Assembly (NCBI RefSeq): GCF_000264315.1
Contig: NZ_AJXU01000015.1
Span: 1 to 64,000 of the forward strand
Origin: Rhodanobacter fulvus Jip2
GTDB taxonomy: Bacteria > Pseudomonadota > Gammaproteobacteria > Xanthomonadales > Rhodanobacteraceae
Direction of reading: 5' to 3'
Length of the DNA: 64,000 bases
Both the position numbers and the translations under genes were made by a program. Positions 37,790 to 46,925 of the stretch are shown here, piece after piece. The first letter of the stretch is position 1, and the number at the start of each line of letters is the position of its first letter. Under the pieces are notes generated by a model. That model had not been told where the DNA came from and made no database searches. It saw only the letters and a program-made list of their open reading frames with translations.

Positions 37790-38795
37790 AGACCTGCGCA
37801 TGGGTATAGAAGCCGTCGGTGATCACCTTGTCGACGTTGTCGCGGGTCAGCGCGACCGGCTGCAGCAGCACGCTGTCGACCGACTTCTCGCCATTGTCGT
37901 AATGCGAGTTGTAGGCCGGCTTCTCGCCACGGGCCAGGTCCACCGCCAGTTTGGCCGCCTGGGTGGCCAACTGGTCGAGCGGCTTGTACACGGTCATCGT
38001 CTGGGTGCCTTCGACCACGCGCTTGACGCCGGCCAGGTCGGCGTCCTGACCGGACACCGCCACCTTGCCGGCCAGCCGCTGCGCGGCCAGCGCCTGCACG
38101 GCGCCGCCGGCGATGGCGTCATTGGAAGCCACGATCGCGTCGATGTTGTTGGCGTTGGCGGTGAGCGCGTCCTCGACGATGCCCAGCGCACGGGTCGGGT
38201 TCCAGTCCGGCACCCACTGGTCGCCCACGATCTTGATGTCGCCCTTGTCGATCAGCGGCTGCAGCACCTGCATCTGGCCCTGGCGCAGAATCTTGGCGTT
38301 GTTGTCGGTGGGTGCGCCGCCGAGCAGGAAGTAGTTGCCCTTGGGCTTGACGTTGACCACGCCCTGCGCCTGCATCTCGCCGACCTTGAGGTTGTCGAAG
38401 GAGATGTACGCATCGACGTCGGCGTTGAGGATCAGGCGATCGTACGACACCACCTTGACGTGGTTGCGATGCGCCTCGCGGATCACGTTGCCCAGCACCT
38501 TGGAGTTCTGCGGCACGATCACCAGCACGTCCACGCCGCGCGAGATCATGTTCTCGATCTGCGCCACCTGGCGCTCCTCGCTGCCGTTGGCCGACTGCAC
38601 CAGCACCTTGGCGCCCAGCTTGGTGGCGGCGGCGTCGAAGAAGTCGCGATCGCGCGCCCAGCGCTCCAGTCGCATGTCGTCGATGCTGAAGCCGATCAGG
38701 GTGGGTTTCTTGCTGCTCTGCGTGCAGCTGCTGGCAAGGCCCGCCAGGCCCAGGCACATCAGCACCCCCAGCGCACGTAAGGTCGTCAGTTTCAT
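37779..38795 (-). CDS. xylF: D-xylose ABC transporter substrate-binding lipoprotein
   Basis: A 338-aa periplasmic sugar-binding protein of the Peripla_BP_4 family. The N-terminus is a lipoprotein signal ([12 protein letters not shown]), which would anchor the protein to the membrane, unlike the soluble XylF of E. coli. Binding-site stretches include [39 protein letters not shown] and [24 protein letters not shown] precedes the ATG. It is first in the xylFGH operon and faces xylR across a 632-bp intergenic region. Confidence 0.94.
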   Translation of the reverse strand: MKLTTLRALGVLMCLGLAGLASSCTQSSKKPTLIGFSIDDMRLERWARDRDFFDAAATKLGAKVLVQSANGSEERQVAQIENMISRGVDVLVIVPQNSKVLGNVIREAHRNHVKVVSYDRLILNADVDAYISFDNLKVGEMQAQGVVNVKPKGNYFLLGGAPTDNNAKILRQGQMQVLQPLIDKGDIKIVGDQWVPDWNPTRALGIVEDALTANANNIDAIVASNDAIAGGAVQALAAQRLAGKVAVSGQDADLAGVKRVVEGTQTMTVYKPLDQLATQAAKLAVDLARGEKPAYNSHYDNGEKSVDSVLLQPVALTRDNVDKVITDGFYTHAQVYGN

Positions 38796-39427
38796 GCTTG
38801 CTCCGTCATTCGCTTATTCGAGGATTTCATGGGTACCCCAGCCTTTCGGCCATGTGGATGTCACGGACAACGGCACGCCGCCGCCCATAGTAGGAGCTTG
38901 GGCTTCACGCCAACAACCGCAGCGACGGCACTGCACCCTTGCCGTCGCCATCCGGTTTGGCCGTCCATGCCGTCCCAGCTACGCCACTGCACGGTGATCG
39001 AAATACCGGGCAGCGTGGTCGACGATGCTCGCGACCATCATCGTCGGCGACACACTTGCCTGCCGATGGTAGCGCTATCAGCGGCTGTTCGCGTAGCCCC
39101 CACCATTGAGCGGTCCGGCATCCACCCATGGCGCCTGCGCGCGCGGCCCGGGTGATCCTTCCCGCACCAGCCCGGCAACGCCGCATGGACCGTTTACCGA
39201 GCCTGGCGGCGCAGCCAGGGAACGATCATGGTGCCGATGCTGCGCCGCGGCATGCAATGACGAAATCGCCCAGCGGGGCGACATTTCTTCTTGTGCACAC
39301 GCCGCAGCGCACCACGGCCATGCGTTGCACTCGTGCTAGCCTCGGGAAATCCGGCTGCAGCACGTGCGCGTATACGGCGCACGCCAGGTACGGGCCGCCT
39401 TCGAGGCGGCTCCTCCAAGGTGAACCC
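38796..39427. other. Divergent regulatory region between xylF and xylR
   Basis: A 632-bp gap between start codons with no credible gene. It must contain both promoters. The only clear element is the palindromic xyl-box-like site at 39067-39080. No certain -35/-10 pair could be assigned by eye. Confidence 0.7.
39067..39080. promoter_or_regulatory. xyl-box-like operator
   Basis: TGGTAGCGCTATCA differs at one position from the xyl-box TGGTAGCGCTAACA described for xylose/xylan genes of Xanthomonas. It is a near palindrome and lies 272 bp before xylF and 348 bp before xylR. The similarity to the published box is from memory; binding is inferred. Confidence 0.7.
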
Positions 39428-40618
39428 ATGAGCCACCCACACGGCGTCCATCGCATCGCGTTGTTGTTCAACGCGAACAAGGCATTCGACCGCCAGGTCA
39501 TCGCCGGCATCGGCAACTACCTGGCGTCCACCCGGGTCAGCTGGGACCTGTTCATGCAGGAGGATTTCCACTGCCGGGCGACCGACCTGATCGAGTGGTG
39601 CGGCGACGGCATCATCACCGCCGTCGACGACCCGATCTATACGGCGCTGCGCCAGGTCGACGTGCCAGTGGTCGCCGTCGGTGGCTCCTATGCCGATGCG
39701 TCGCGCTACCCGAAGGGCCTGCCGTACATCGCGACCGACAATGCCGCGCTGGTGCGGCTGGCCTATGACCACCTGATCGAGCAGGGCCTGCAGAACTTCG
39801 CGTTCTATTCCCTGCCACTAGCGCCCAACATCCCCGGCTGGGCCGAGGAGCGCGAGCGGCTTTTCGACGCGATGCTCCGGCGCGACGGCCTCGAGGGTTT
39901 CATCTATCACGGCCATGCCACCACCGCCGCCGGCTGGAGCGACGCCACCGAGGCGCTGATGGCCTGGCTGCAATCGTTGCCCAAGCCGATCGGCGTGCTG
40001 GCGGTGACCGATGCACGCGCGCGGCAGTTGCTGCAGGCCTGCATGATGGCCGACATCCCGGTGCCCGACGAAGTGGCCATCGTGGGTATCGACAACGACC
40101 CGCTGACGCGGATGCTCAGCCGCATTCCACTCACCTCCGTGCAACAGGGCACCGAGGAAATGGGGCGCACCGCTGCGCATGTCCTGCACCGCATGCTGCA
40201 TGGCGCCGACTGCAGTGACACCCGCGTGCTGGTGCCGCCGGAGAACCTGCACGTGGGTGCATCCAGCATGTACCAGTCGGTGTGCAGCCCGTACGTGATG
40301 CGCGCGCGCCACTACATCCGCCAGTACGGTTGCCTTGGCATCCGCACCGAGCAGGTGGCCGATTACGTGGGGGTGTCGCGCTCGCTGCTGGAGGAGCATT
40401 TCCGCCGCACGCTGAAACGCAGCGTCCACCAGGAGATCCTGCGACACAAGCTGGAAATCGCGCAGGACTTGCTGCGGCAGGGTGAATCGTCGATGGCCGA
40501 CATCGCCGTGCGTTGCGGCTTCACCTCGGTGCAATACCTCTACACCGTGTTTCGCCGGGAACTCGGTTGCACGCCCAGGGCGTTCCAGGAACAGCAGCTG
40601 GCCGACGCCCGCGCCTGA
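39428..40618 (+). CDS. xylR: XylR family transcriptional regulator (AraC type)
   Basis: A 396-aa regulator of E. coli XylR architecture. Residues about 8-275 are a LacI/periplasmic-binding-like sugar-sensing domain (ALLFNANKAFDRQVIAGIGNYL, GIDNDPLTRMLSRIPLTSVQQG), and residues about 290-390 an AraC-type double helix-turn-helix (VADYVGVSRSLLEEHFRRTL, MADIAVRCGFTSVQYLYTVFRRELGCTP). The ATG is preceded by AAGGTG at 6 nt. It is divergent from xylFGH and presumably activates it when xylose binds. Whether it also controls the xyloglucan operon cannot be seen from the sequence. Confidence 0.94.
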   Translation: MSHPHGVHRIALLFNANKAFDRQVIAGIGNYLASTRVSWDLFMQEDFHCRATDLIEWCGDGIITAVDDPIYTALRQVDVPVVAVGGSYADASRYPKGLPYIATDNAALVRLAYDHLIEQGLQNFAFYSLPLAPNIPGWAEERERLFDAMLRRDGLEGFIYHGHATTAAGWSDATEALMAWLQSLPKPIGVLAVTDARARQLLQACMMADIPVPDEVAIVGIDNDPLTRMLSRIPLTSVQQGTEEMGRTAAHVLHRMLHGADCSDTRVLVPPENLHVGASSMYQSVCSPYVMRARHYIRQYGCLGIRTEQVADYVGVSRSLLEEHFRRTLKRSVHQEILRHKLEIAQDLLRQGESSMADIAVRCGFTSVQYLYTVFRRELGCTPRAFQEQQLADARA

Positions 40619-40631
40619 GGGCTCGGGTTTT

Positions 40632-40705
40632 TGTGGGAGCGACTTGAGTCGCGATGCTTTTGCCAAACCTCGTCGAAGAGCATCGCGACTGAAGTCGCTC
40701 CCACA
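40632..40705. repeat. REP-type inverted pair 2
   Basis: Left arm TGTGGGAGCGACTTGAGTCG and right arm CGACTGAAGTCGCTCCCACA, separated by about 20 bp. It fills the 95-bp gap between the convergent xylR and transketolase genes. Confidence 0.92.
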
Positions 40706-40713
40706 CGGCGGGC

Positions 40714-42723
40714 TCAGCCCACCACGCGCTTGGCCGCCTCGATCACATGCGCCACGGTGATGCCGAAGTGCTCGAACAATTGCGGTGCGGGAGCCGAGGC
40801 GCCGAAGGTGTTCATGCCGATCACCTCGCCGTCGAAGCCGACGTACTTGGCCCAGAAATCGGCGCTGGCCGCTTCCACCGCCACGCGGGCGCGACACCAG
40901 CCCGGCAACACGCCTTCGCGGTATTCCAGCGGCTGTTCGTCGAACACGTCGGTGCATGGCATCGACACCACGCGGGCGGCGATGCCCTGCTGTGCCAGCG
41001 CGCGCGAGGCTTCCATTGCCAGCTCCACTTCGGAGCCGGTGCCGATCAGGATCACCTGGAATTTCGTGTCCGCCGGATCGGACAGCACGTAGCCGCCGCG
41101 GCGGATATCCGCCAGCTGCTGCGCGTCGCGCTGCTGATGCTTCAGTGCCTGGCGCGAGAACACCAGACACGACGGCGCGCCGCGGCGCTCGATCGCGGCC
41201 TTCCACGACACCGCCGACTCCACCGCGTCGCAGGGGCGCCACACGTGGTTGTTCGGGATGAGGCGCAGGCTGGCCATGTGCTCCACCGGCTGGTGGGTGG
41301 GGCCGTCTTCGCCCAGGCCGATCGAGTCGTGCGTGTAGACGTGGATGGCATGCGCAGGGATCAGCGCACTCATGCGCACCGCGTTGCGGGCGTAATCGGA
41401 GAAGACCATGAAGGTGGCGTCATAGGGAATGAAGCCGCCGTGCAGCGCCAGGCCATTGGCGATCGCGGTCATGCCGAATTCGCGCACACCGTAATAAACG
41501 TAGTTGCCTTTGCCGTCCGAGCTGTTGCCGTTGCCGGCGTCGAGGCTGCCCTTCCACTTGGTGAGGTTGGAGGCGGCCAGGTCGGCCGAGCCGCCCAGCA
41601 GTTCGGGCAGCAGCGGGCCGAAAGCGTCCAGCGTCATTTGCGAGGCCTTGCGCGATGCCACTTCCGGGCCTTCGGCCTGCAGTTTTTCGATGTAGGCCTG
41701 CGATTTGGCCGCCCAATCCTGCGGCAGCTCGCCGGTCAGACGGCGCTTCAGCTCGGCCGCCAGCTCCGGATGCGCCGCGGCGTAGGCGGCGAATGCCTCA
41801 TCCCAGCTGCGCTCGCGGGCGGCACCCTTGTCGCGCGCATTCCAGCCGGCGTAGATGTCGGCCGGGATCTCGAACGGGGCGTAATTCCACTGCAACTGCA
41901 CGCGCGCGGCAGCGATCTCGTCCTTGCCCAGCGCGGCGCCGTGGCTTTCTTCCTTGCCCTGCTTGTTCGGTGCGCCGAAACCGATGATGGTCTTGGCGCA
42001 GATGAGGGTCGGACGCTCGCTTTGCGCGGTGGCCTGCGCCAGCGCCTTCTTCACCGCCTCGGCGTCGTGGCCGTCGACGTCGCGGATCACGTTCCAGCCG
42101 TAGGCTTCGAAGCGCGCGGGCGTGTTGTCGGTGAACCAGCCTTCGACTTCGCCGTCGATGGAGATGCCGTTGTCGTCATACACCGCCACCAGCTTGCCCA
42201 GCTTCCAGGTGCCGGCCAGCGAGGCGACTTCGTGCGAGATGCCTTCCATCAGGCAGCCGTCGCCCAGGAACACGTAGGTGTGGTGATCGACGATGGCGTG
42301 GCCGGGCCGGTTGAAGCGCGCCGCCAGGATCTTTTCCGCCAGCGCAAAACCCACGGCGTTCGCCAGGCCCTGGCCCAGCGGACCGGTGGTGGTTTCGGCG
42401 CCGGGCGTGTGGCCGTACTCGGGATGGCCGGCGGTCTTCGAATGCAGCTGGCGGAAGTGCTTCAGCTCATCGATCGGCAGGTCGTAGCCGGACAGGTGCA
42501 GCAGCGCGTACTGCAGCATCGAACCGTGGCCGTTGGAGAGCACGAAACGGTCGCGGTTGAACCAGCCCGGGTTGCCCGGATTGAACTGCAGGAAATCGTT
42601 CCACAACACCTCGGCGATGTCGGCCATACCCATCGGCATGCCCGGATGGCCGGACTTGGCCGCCTCGACGGCATCCATGGCCAGGGCACGCACGGCATTG
42701 GCTAGTTCACGACGGGTGGGCAT
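40714..42723 (-). CDS. tkt: Transketolase
   Basis: A 669-aa thiamine-diphosphate enzyme moving two-carbon units between pentose and hexose phosphates. Landmarks are [28 protein letters not shown], the ThDP/metal motif GDGCLMEG...[20 protein letters not shown], and the pyrimidine domain with [11 protein letters not shown] and [16 protein letters not shown]. Full length for the family. It sits next to the xylose genes and could handle the flux from xylulose-5-phosphate, although it is convergent with xylR and has its own promoter somewhere in the 247 bp upstream. Confidence 0.97.
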   Translation of the reverse strand: MPTRRELANAVRALAMDAVEAAKSGHPGMPMGMADIAEVLWNDFLQFNPGNPGWFNRDRFVLSNGHGSMLQYALLHLSGYDLPIDELKHFRQLHSKTAGHPEYGHTPGAETTTGPLGQGLANAVGFALAEKILAARFNRPGHAIVDHHTYVFLGDGCLMEGISHEVASLAGTWKLGKLVAVYDDNGISIDGEVEGWFTDNTPARFEAYGWNVIRDVDGHDAEAVKKALAQATAQSERPTLICAKTIIGFGAPNKQGKEESHGAALGKDEIAAARVQLQWNYAPFEIPADIYAGWNARDKGAARERSWDEAFAAYAAAHPELAAELKRRLTGELPQDWAAKSQAYIEKLQAEGPEVASRKASQMTLDAFGPLLPELLGGSADLAASNLTKWKGSLDAGNGNSSDGKGNYVYYGVREFGMTAIANGLALHGGFIPYDATFMVFSDYARNAVRMSALIPAHAIHVYTHDSIGLGEDGPTHQPVEHMASLRLIPNNHVWRPCDAVESAVSWKAAIERRGAPSCLVFSRQALKHQQRDAQQLADIRRGGYVLSDPADTKFQVILIGTGSEVELAMEASRALAQQGIAARVVSMPCTDVFDEQPLEYREGVLPGWCRARVAVEAASADFWAKYVGFDGEVIGMNTFGASAPAPQLFEHFGITVAHVIEAAKRVVG

Positions 42724-42896
42724 CAGGTTCTCTCCGGGGCGGGCAAAATCCCATTATCGCTGATTCAGCTTGCCACTGTCGCGCCCTTTGGGATGCGCGG
42801 GTTTGGACGGCTGAAAGGCCAAACATTAATTCGGCCTTAATTTTTGATCAGGACATATCGGCGCGCTTCAGGCTCGGGCCTGTTCAATGCACCCCG

Positions 42897-42913
42897 CCCC
42901 CGGATTCCGGGGG
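42897..42913 (+). other. GC-rich hairpin in the leader of the first porin-like gene
   Basis: CCCCCGG and CCGGGGG form a perfect 7-bp stem with an ATT loop, 57 bp before the start codon. There is no T-run, so it is not a standard terminator. It may stabilise the leader of an abundant mRNA or control translation; both are guesses. Confidence 0.6.
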
Positions 42914-42970
42914 TCGTCATCGGGCTTACCCCAACCCGACGATGCATTGGTTATACGCAGGAGTTCCCTC

Positions 42971-43615
42971 ATGAAAAAAACACTACTAGCCCTGGCGATT
43001 ACCTCCGCGTCTCTTTGCGCCCTGCCCGCACTTGCGCAGGACGACTCTGTTTCCAGCAGCACCCCGACGTCGGCGAACGGCAACTACCAGCCGAACCAGG
43101 CTGTCGGCAGCGGCAACTGGTTCATCGGTGCCAACGTTGGCCAGGCCCACGTGGCACAAGGCCCGTACAACGATCACCCGACCACCTATGCACTGACCGG
43201 CGGCTACCGCTGGAAGGTCGGCCAGGACGTCGGCCTGGGCGTCGATATCGGCTACAACGACCTGGGCAATTTCCGGTTGAAGAACGCCTTCAACAGCGAC
43301 AACGTCAACCTCACCGGTCGCCGCAACGCGTTGCGCGGCTGGACCGCCGGCGTCAACGGGCGCATCAACGTGTGGCAGGGGCTGTATGTCAGCGGCCGCA
43401 CCGGCGTCTATGGCTGGAAGGGTCACGGCTACAACAACCAGGACGTCAACCGCCACTCGCTGGACAAGGTCGACTACTACGCCGGTGCCGGCGTGGGCTA
43501 CGACTTCAACAACAACTTCAGCCTGGGCCTGGCGTACGACTACTACCACGCCAAGAAGCACGGCATCAGCTTCAGCTCGGATACCGCCACGGTATCGGCT
43601 GAATACCGGTTCTGA
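42971..43615 (+). CDS. Outer-membrane beta-barrel protein, paralogue 1
   Basis: A 214-aa protein with a Sec signal (MKKTLLALAITSASLCALPALAQ) and an eight-strand-type barrel ending in VSAEYRF with a terminal Phe, the signal for outer-membrane assembly. It contains YNDLGN, GRTGVYGWKGHGYNN and YAGAGVGYDFNNNFSLGLAYDYY. GGAG lies 8 nt before the ATG. It is closely related to the next gene and more distantly to the third. General OmpA-transmembrane-like/OMP_b-brl superfamily; function unknown. Confidence 0.88.
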   Translation: MKKTLLALAITSASLCALPALAQDDSVSSSTPTSANGNYQPNQAVGSGNWFIGANVGQAHVAQGPYNDHPTTYALTGGYRWKVGQDVGLGVDIGYNDLGNFRLKNAFNSDNVNLTGRRNALRGWTAGVNGRINVWQGLYVSGRTGVYGWKGHGYNNQDVNRHSLDKVDYYAGAGVGYDFNNNFSLGLAYDYYHAKKHGISFSSDTATVSAEYRF

Positions 43616-43630
43616 TCGGGCGATGCCCCG

Positions 43631-43661
43631 AAGGGGTGCGGCGCGAGCCGCCGCGCCCCTT
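43631..43661 (+). terminator. Terminator-like hairpin after paralogue 1
   Basis: A 13-bp stem with one G-T pair (43631-43643 with 43649-43661) and a 5-nt loop. There is no U-run, so it may instead be an mRNA-stabilising hairpin between two paralogues. Confidence 0.6.
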
Positions 43662-43824
43662 CCCGCCGCGGATTAACCCAGACTTAATACTGAACTTGCC
43701 GGTATTGAATCTCCGGGCCGCAGCGCCATCTAAGTGTCAGGTGTCGTCGCCCCCAAGGACGCGCACCCGCAGCGACCACTCCCCCAACGGGTCGCCTGCC
43801 ACAAAAAAAACACTGGAGATATCC

Positions 43825-44421
43825 ATGAAAAACAAGAGTCTGCTTGCCCTCGCCCTCGCCACTGCCGGCCTGGTTGCCGTACCCGCGGCCTTTGCGCAGA
43901 GTGCGCCCACGCAGAACGGCGGCTGGTTCGTCAACGGCAACGTCGGCCAGACCTCGATCAACCACGGCCCTTACGATGACAACGACACTGGCTACGCCAT
44001 CAACGGTGGCTACCGCTGGTCGGTGAACCCGTCGGTCGCGCTCGGCGTCGAGGTTGGCTACAACGACCTGGGCAATATCCACGCGAAGAACGTCTTCAAC
44101 GACGATCCGGTGGTGGAAAACGGCAAGTCGCAGCTGCACGGCTGGACGGCCGGCGTGAACGGTCACTTCAACGTCACCCCGAACTGGTACGTCAGCGCCC
44201 GCACCGGCATCTACGGCTGGAAGGGTCACGGCCTGAGCAACAACGAGAACCCGATCCGCAAGGGTCTGGATGACACCAGCTGGTACGCCGGCGCCGGCTT
44301 CGGCTACGACTTCAACAACAACGTCAGCGTGGGTCTTAACTACGACTACTACGACGCGAAGAAGGACCGCGTGGACCTGAGCACGGACATGGTGTCGGTC
44401 AGCGCGGAATACCGCTTCTGA
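43825..44421 (+). CDS. Outer-membrane beta-barrel protein, paralogue 2
   Basis: A 198-aa protein with signal peptide MKNKSLLALALATAGLVAVPAAFA, the start being supported by GGAG 8 nt upstream. The barrel has WFVNGNVGQTSINHGPYDDN, YNDLGNIHAKNVFN, ARTGIYGWKGHGLSNN and ends in VSAEYRF. It shares its layout and many blocks with paralogue 1 (for example GYRW, GWTAGVNG, GYDFNNN), clear evidence of tandem duplication. Own leader of about 200 bp, and a terminator follows. Confidence 0.88.
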   Translation: MKNKSLLALALATAGLVAVPAAFAQSAPTQNGGWFVNGNVGQTSINHGPYDDNDTGYAINGGYRWSVNPSVALGVEVGYNDLGNIHAKNVFNDDPVVENGKSQLHGWTAGVNGHFNVTPNWYVSARTGIYGWKGHGLSNNENPIRKGLDDTSWYAGAGFGYDFNNNVSVGLNYDYYDAKKDRVDLSTDMVSVSAEYRF

Positions 44422-44454
44422 TTCGAGTCACCCCATCGTGCAGACGACAGGGAG

Positions 44455-44482
44455 AAGGGCGCCGCAAGGCGCCTTTCTTTTT
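44455..44482 (+). terminator. Rho-independent terminator after paralogue 2
   Basis: GGCGCC (44458-44463) pairs with GGCGCC (44468-44473) around a GCAA loop, extended by A/G-T pairs, and is followed by TTTCTTTTT. Confidence 0.85.
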
Positions 44483-44579
44483 GCCCGCGTTTCTCCGCCT
44501 CCGAGCCAGCCGTTACAATCGCGTCGCCGCAGAAGCGGCTCATCGGATTGATCGGACCATCAGGAGGGTCCCTGTCCCC

Positions 44580-45167
44580 ATGCGTAAACAACTGCTTCCC
44601 CTCGCCATTGCCGCCAGCGGCATGGCCTTCGTCGCGACCGCCCACGCAGAACAGCCCAATGGCTGGTTCGTCAACGGCAACGTCGGCAGCTCGCACTACA
44701 GTGCAGAGGTCGACGACTTCGGCTCGGGCACCGAAACCGACACGGCGTTCATCGTCAACGCCGGCTACCGCGACCAGCGCATCCTGGGTTTCGAGGTCGG
44801 CTACACCAACCTCGGCAGCGTCAGTGAGAGCGACGACTTCGGCGACCGCGTGAAACTGTCCGGCGACGGCTGGACGCTGGGCCTCAACGGCCATTTCAAC
44901 CCGACCAGCCACTGGTACATTTCCGCGCGCGGCGGCGCCTTCCTGTGGAAGCTGCACGCCAAGGCGCGCATCGCCTATGACGACGGCAGCTCGGACACGT
45001 TCCGCGCCAGCGAACAGTCGCTGGGCTGGTACGCCGGCGTGGGCACGGGTTACGACATCAACCGCCACTGGAGCGTGGGCGGCAACTTCGATTACTACAA
45101 GATCGACAAGGACGTGTACGAACTGGGCACGCGGATTTTCTCGGTCAGCGCCGAGTACCGCTTCTGA
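44580..45167 (+). CDS. Outer-membrane beta-barrel protein, paralogue 3
   Basis: A 195-aa protein with signal peptide MRKQLLPLAIAASGMAFVATAHA. It keeps GWFVNGNVGSSHY, GFEVGYTNLGS, WTLGLNGHFNPTSHWYISARGG and SVSAEYRF, but the middle strands and loops differ strongly from paralogues 1 and 2. An AGGAGG lies 12 nt before the ATG, a little far. It is the last of the tandem group and is followed by a strong terminator. Confidence 0.87.
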   Translation: MRKQLLPLAIAASGMAFVATAHAEQPNGWFVNGNVGSSHYSAEVDDFGSGTETDTAFIVNAGYRDQRILGFEVGYTNLGSVSESDDFGDRVKLSGDGWTLGLNGHFNPTSHWYISARGGAFLWKLHAKARIAYDDGSSDTFRASEQSLGWYAGVGTGYDINRHWSVGGNFDYYKIDKDVYELGTRIFSVSAEYRF

Positions 45168-45201
45168 GTCCTGTGCCCTGACGCCACCGCGTCATCGCAA
45201 C

Positions 45202-45231
45202 GAAAGAGGGCACCTTGAGGTGCCCTCTTTC
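45202..45231. terminator. Bidirectional terminator between porin-like gene and aldolase
   Basis: A perfect 13-bp stem (45202-45214 with 45219-45231, core GAGGGCACC) with a TTGA loop. It sits between convergent genes and ends in CTTTC on both strands. Confidence 0.9.
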
Positions 45232-45260
45232 GTTCATGCCCTGGTGGCGATTCGCTTGCG

Positions 45261-46265
45261 TCAGCCGTTCCAGCGGCCCAGTGCCGCCAGGCCATTGTCG
45301 CGGGCGCGGGCATGGACCATCTTCTGCGCCTCGGCAACGTTCGCCTTCGGGTCTTTCGCCCACAGTTTCAACGCCGCTTGCTGCATGGCGCGGCCATACG
45401 AGAACGACAGCGGCCACGGATGCGGGCCGATATGGTTGATCGCGTTGAGATGGCTGGTGGCCTGCTTGTCGGTCTGGCCCCCGGAGAGGAACACGATGCC
45501 CGGCAACGAGGCCGGCACGCACGACTTCAGGACGCGCACGGTGGCATCGGCCACTTCCTCGGCATCCACCTGCTCGTCGCTGTCCTTGCCCGGGATGACC
45601 ATGCTGATCTTCAGGATGGTGCCTTCCAGCATCACGTTCTGCTCGTACAGCGCGTTGAACAGGCTGCGCAGCACGGCTTCATGCACTTCATAGCTGACGT
45701 CGATGGAATGGTCGCCGTCCATCAGCACTTCGGGCTCGACCATCGGCACCAGACCCGCCTCCTGGCACAGCGCGGCATAGCGCGCCAGCGCGTGGCAGTT
45801 CGCCTCGATGGCGGTGGAACTCGGGGTGTCCTCGGTAATCTTGATCACCGCCCGCCACTTGGCGAACTGCGCACCCAGCTTCGCGTATTCCTGCAGCCGC
45901 TCGCGCAGGCCGTCCAGCCCCTCGGTGACCACGTCGCCCGGAAAACCGGCCAGCGGCACGGTTCCCTTGTCGACCTTGATGCCGGGAATGATGCCGGCCT
46001 TCTTCATCACGGTGGTGAACGGCACGCCATCCTTGGTGGACTGGCGGATCGTCTCGTCGTACAGGATAGCGCCGGAAATATGTTCGCCGAGACCGGGCGT
46101 GGTCAGCAGCATTTCGCGATAGGCGCGCCGGCTTTCCTCGGTGCTCTCGACGCCGACGGCGGCCAGACGCTTGCCGATCGTCTTGGTCGATTCGTCGATG
46201 GCGATGATGCCCTTGCCGGGCGCGACCATGGCCAGGGCGATGCTTTCGAGATCTTCAATACTCAT
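45261..46265 (-). CDS. fbaB: Class I fructose-bisphosphate aldolase
   Basis: A 334-aa Schiff-base aldolase of the eukaryote-like class I family, splitting fructose-1,6-bisphosphate. Typical stretches are GKGIIAIDESTKTIGKR, FPGDVVTEGLDGLRERL, KWRAVIKI, VEPEVLMDGDH, the Schiff-base Lys in ILKISMVIPG, and FLSGGQTD. The ATG at 46265 has GGAG 7 nt upstream. Such class I enzymes are characteristic of Xanthomonadales. It is one of four central carbon genes between 40.7 and 50.4 kb. Confidence 0.95.
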   Translation of the reverse strand: MSIEDLESIALAMVAPGKGIIAIDESTKTIGKRLAAVGVESTEESRRAYREMLLTTPGLGEHISGAILYDETIRQSTKDGVPFTTVMKKAGIIPGIKVDKGTVPLAGFPGDVVTEGLDGLRERLQEYAKLGAQFAKWRAVIKITEDTPSSTAIEANCHALARYAALCQEAGLVPMVEPEVLMDGDHSIDVSYEVHEAVLRSLFNALYEQNVMLEGTILKISMVIPGKDSDEQVDAEEVADATVRVLKSCVPASLPGIVFLSGGQTDKQATSHLNAINHIGPHPWPLSFSYGRAMQQAALKLWAKDPKANVAEAQKMVHARARDNGLAALGRWNG

Positions 46266-46401
46266 GGCGACTCCGTGGAACGCGGCGGCGACAAACCGCA
46301 CGAGGGACGATGCCGCACCAACATGCGCGCCGGTACGGTTCAGAGCTCGCCATTATAGGCCAGTTGCACGAGGGAGATTCGCCCCCGGGAAGACAGCCGC
46401 G

Positions 46402-46854
46402 TCAATGCTGGCTGTTGTATCCCGGCAACACGCAGGCGTCGACCACCTGCTTCCGCGCCGCTTTGTCCTCGGGCGCGTTGAACGGCACGATGTAATAGGT
46501 GGATATCGGCTCGGCGTTGCGATTGGTCAGCGACGGCCCGTAGCGGAAATTGGCGACCGCGTTGAGAGCCATCGGGCCCAGGTCACTCTTGGGAATCAGC
46601 TTGACCAGGGTCACATCAAACGGCACGCCGTCCGAGCCGACCGTGTAGGTCACGGCGGCACAGCCGGGCTTGTCGAGGTTCAGCCCGCTGTTCGGTGCAT
46701 CCAGCTTGATCTGCGTATTGAGCAGGAGCCAGTAGCGGTAAAGATTCTGCGGATCGAGCTTGCGCATCTGCGTCTGCGCCAGCAACGGTACCGAGAACAG
46801 CGCCATCAGTACGGGCAGCACGATGGTCAGGGACGGGCGGAACGACGATTTCAT
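46402..46854 (-). CDS. Small exported protein with TonB C-terminal-like domain
   Basis: A 150-aa protein with a Sec signal (LTIVLPVLMALFSVPLLAQ). The rest resembles the C-terminal domain of TonB (GCAAVTYTVGSDGVPFDVTLVKLIPKSDLG followed by ALNAVANFRYGP), but it has neither a retained transmembrane anchor nor a proline-rich spacer. If cleaved it would be a free periplasmic protein and could not energise a receptor in the usual way. GGAGG is 5 nt before the ATG. It stands between pyruvate kinase and aldolase, same strand, with no obvious functional link. Confidence 0.78.
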   Translation of the reverse strand: MKSSFRPSLTIVLPVLMALFSVPLLAQTQMRKLDPQNLYRYWLLLNTQIKLDAPNSGLNLDKPGCAAVTYTVGSDGVPFDVTLVKLIPKSDLGPMALNAVANFRYGPSLTNRNAEPISTYYIVPFNAPEDKAARKQVVDACVLPGYNSQH

Positions 46855-46925
46855 GACAGCCTCCGGGGATGCAACCGCATGCCCGCAGTGTAGCTGCGGG
46901 CATGTGTAGAAATCGCACTGGGTCG

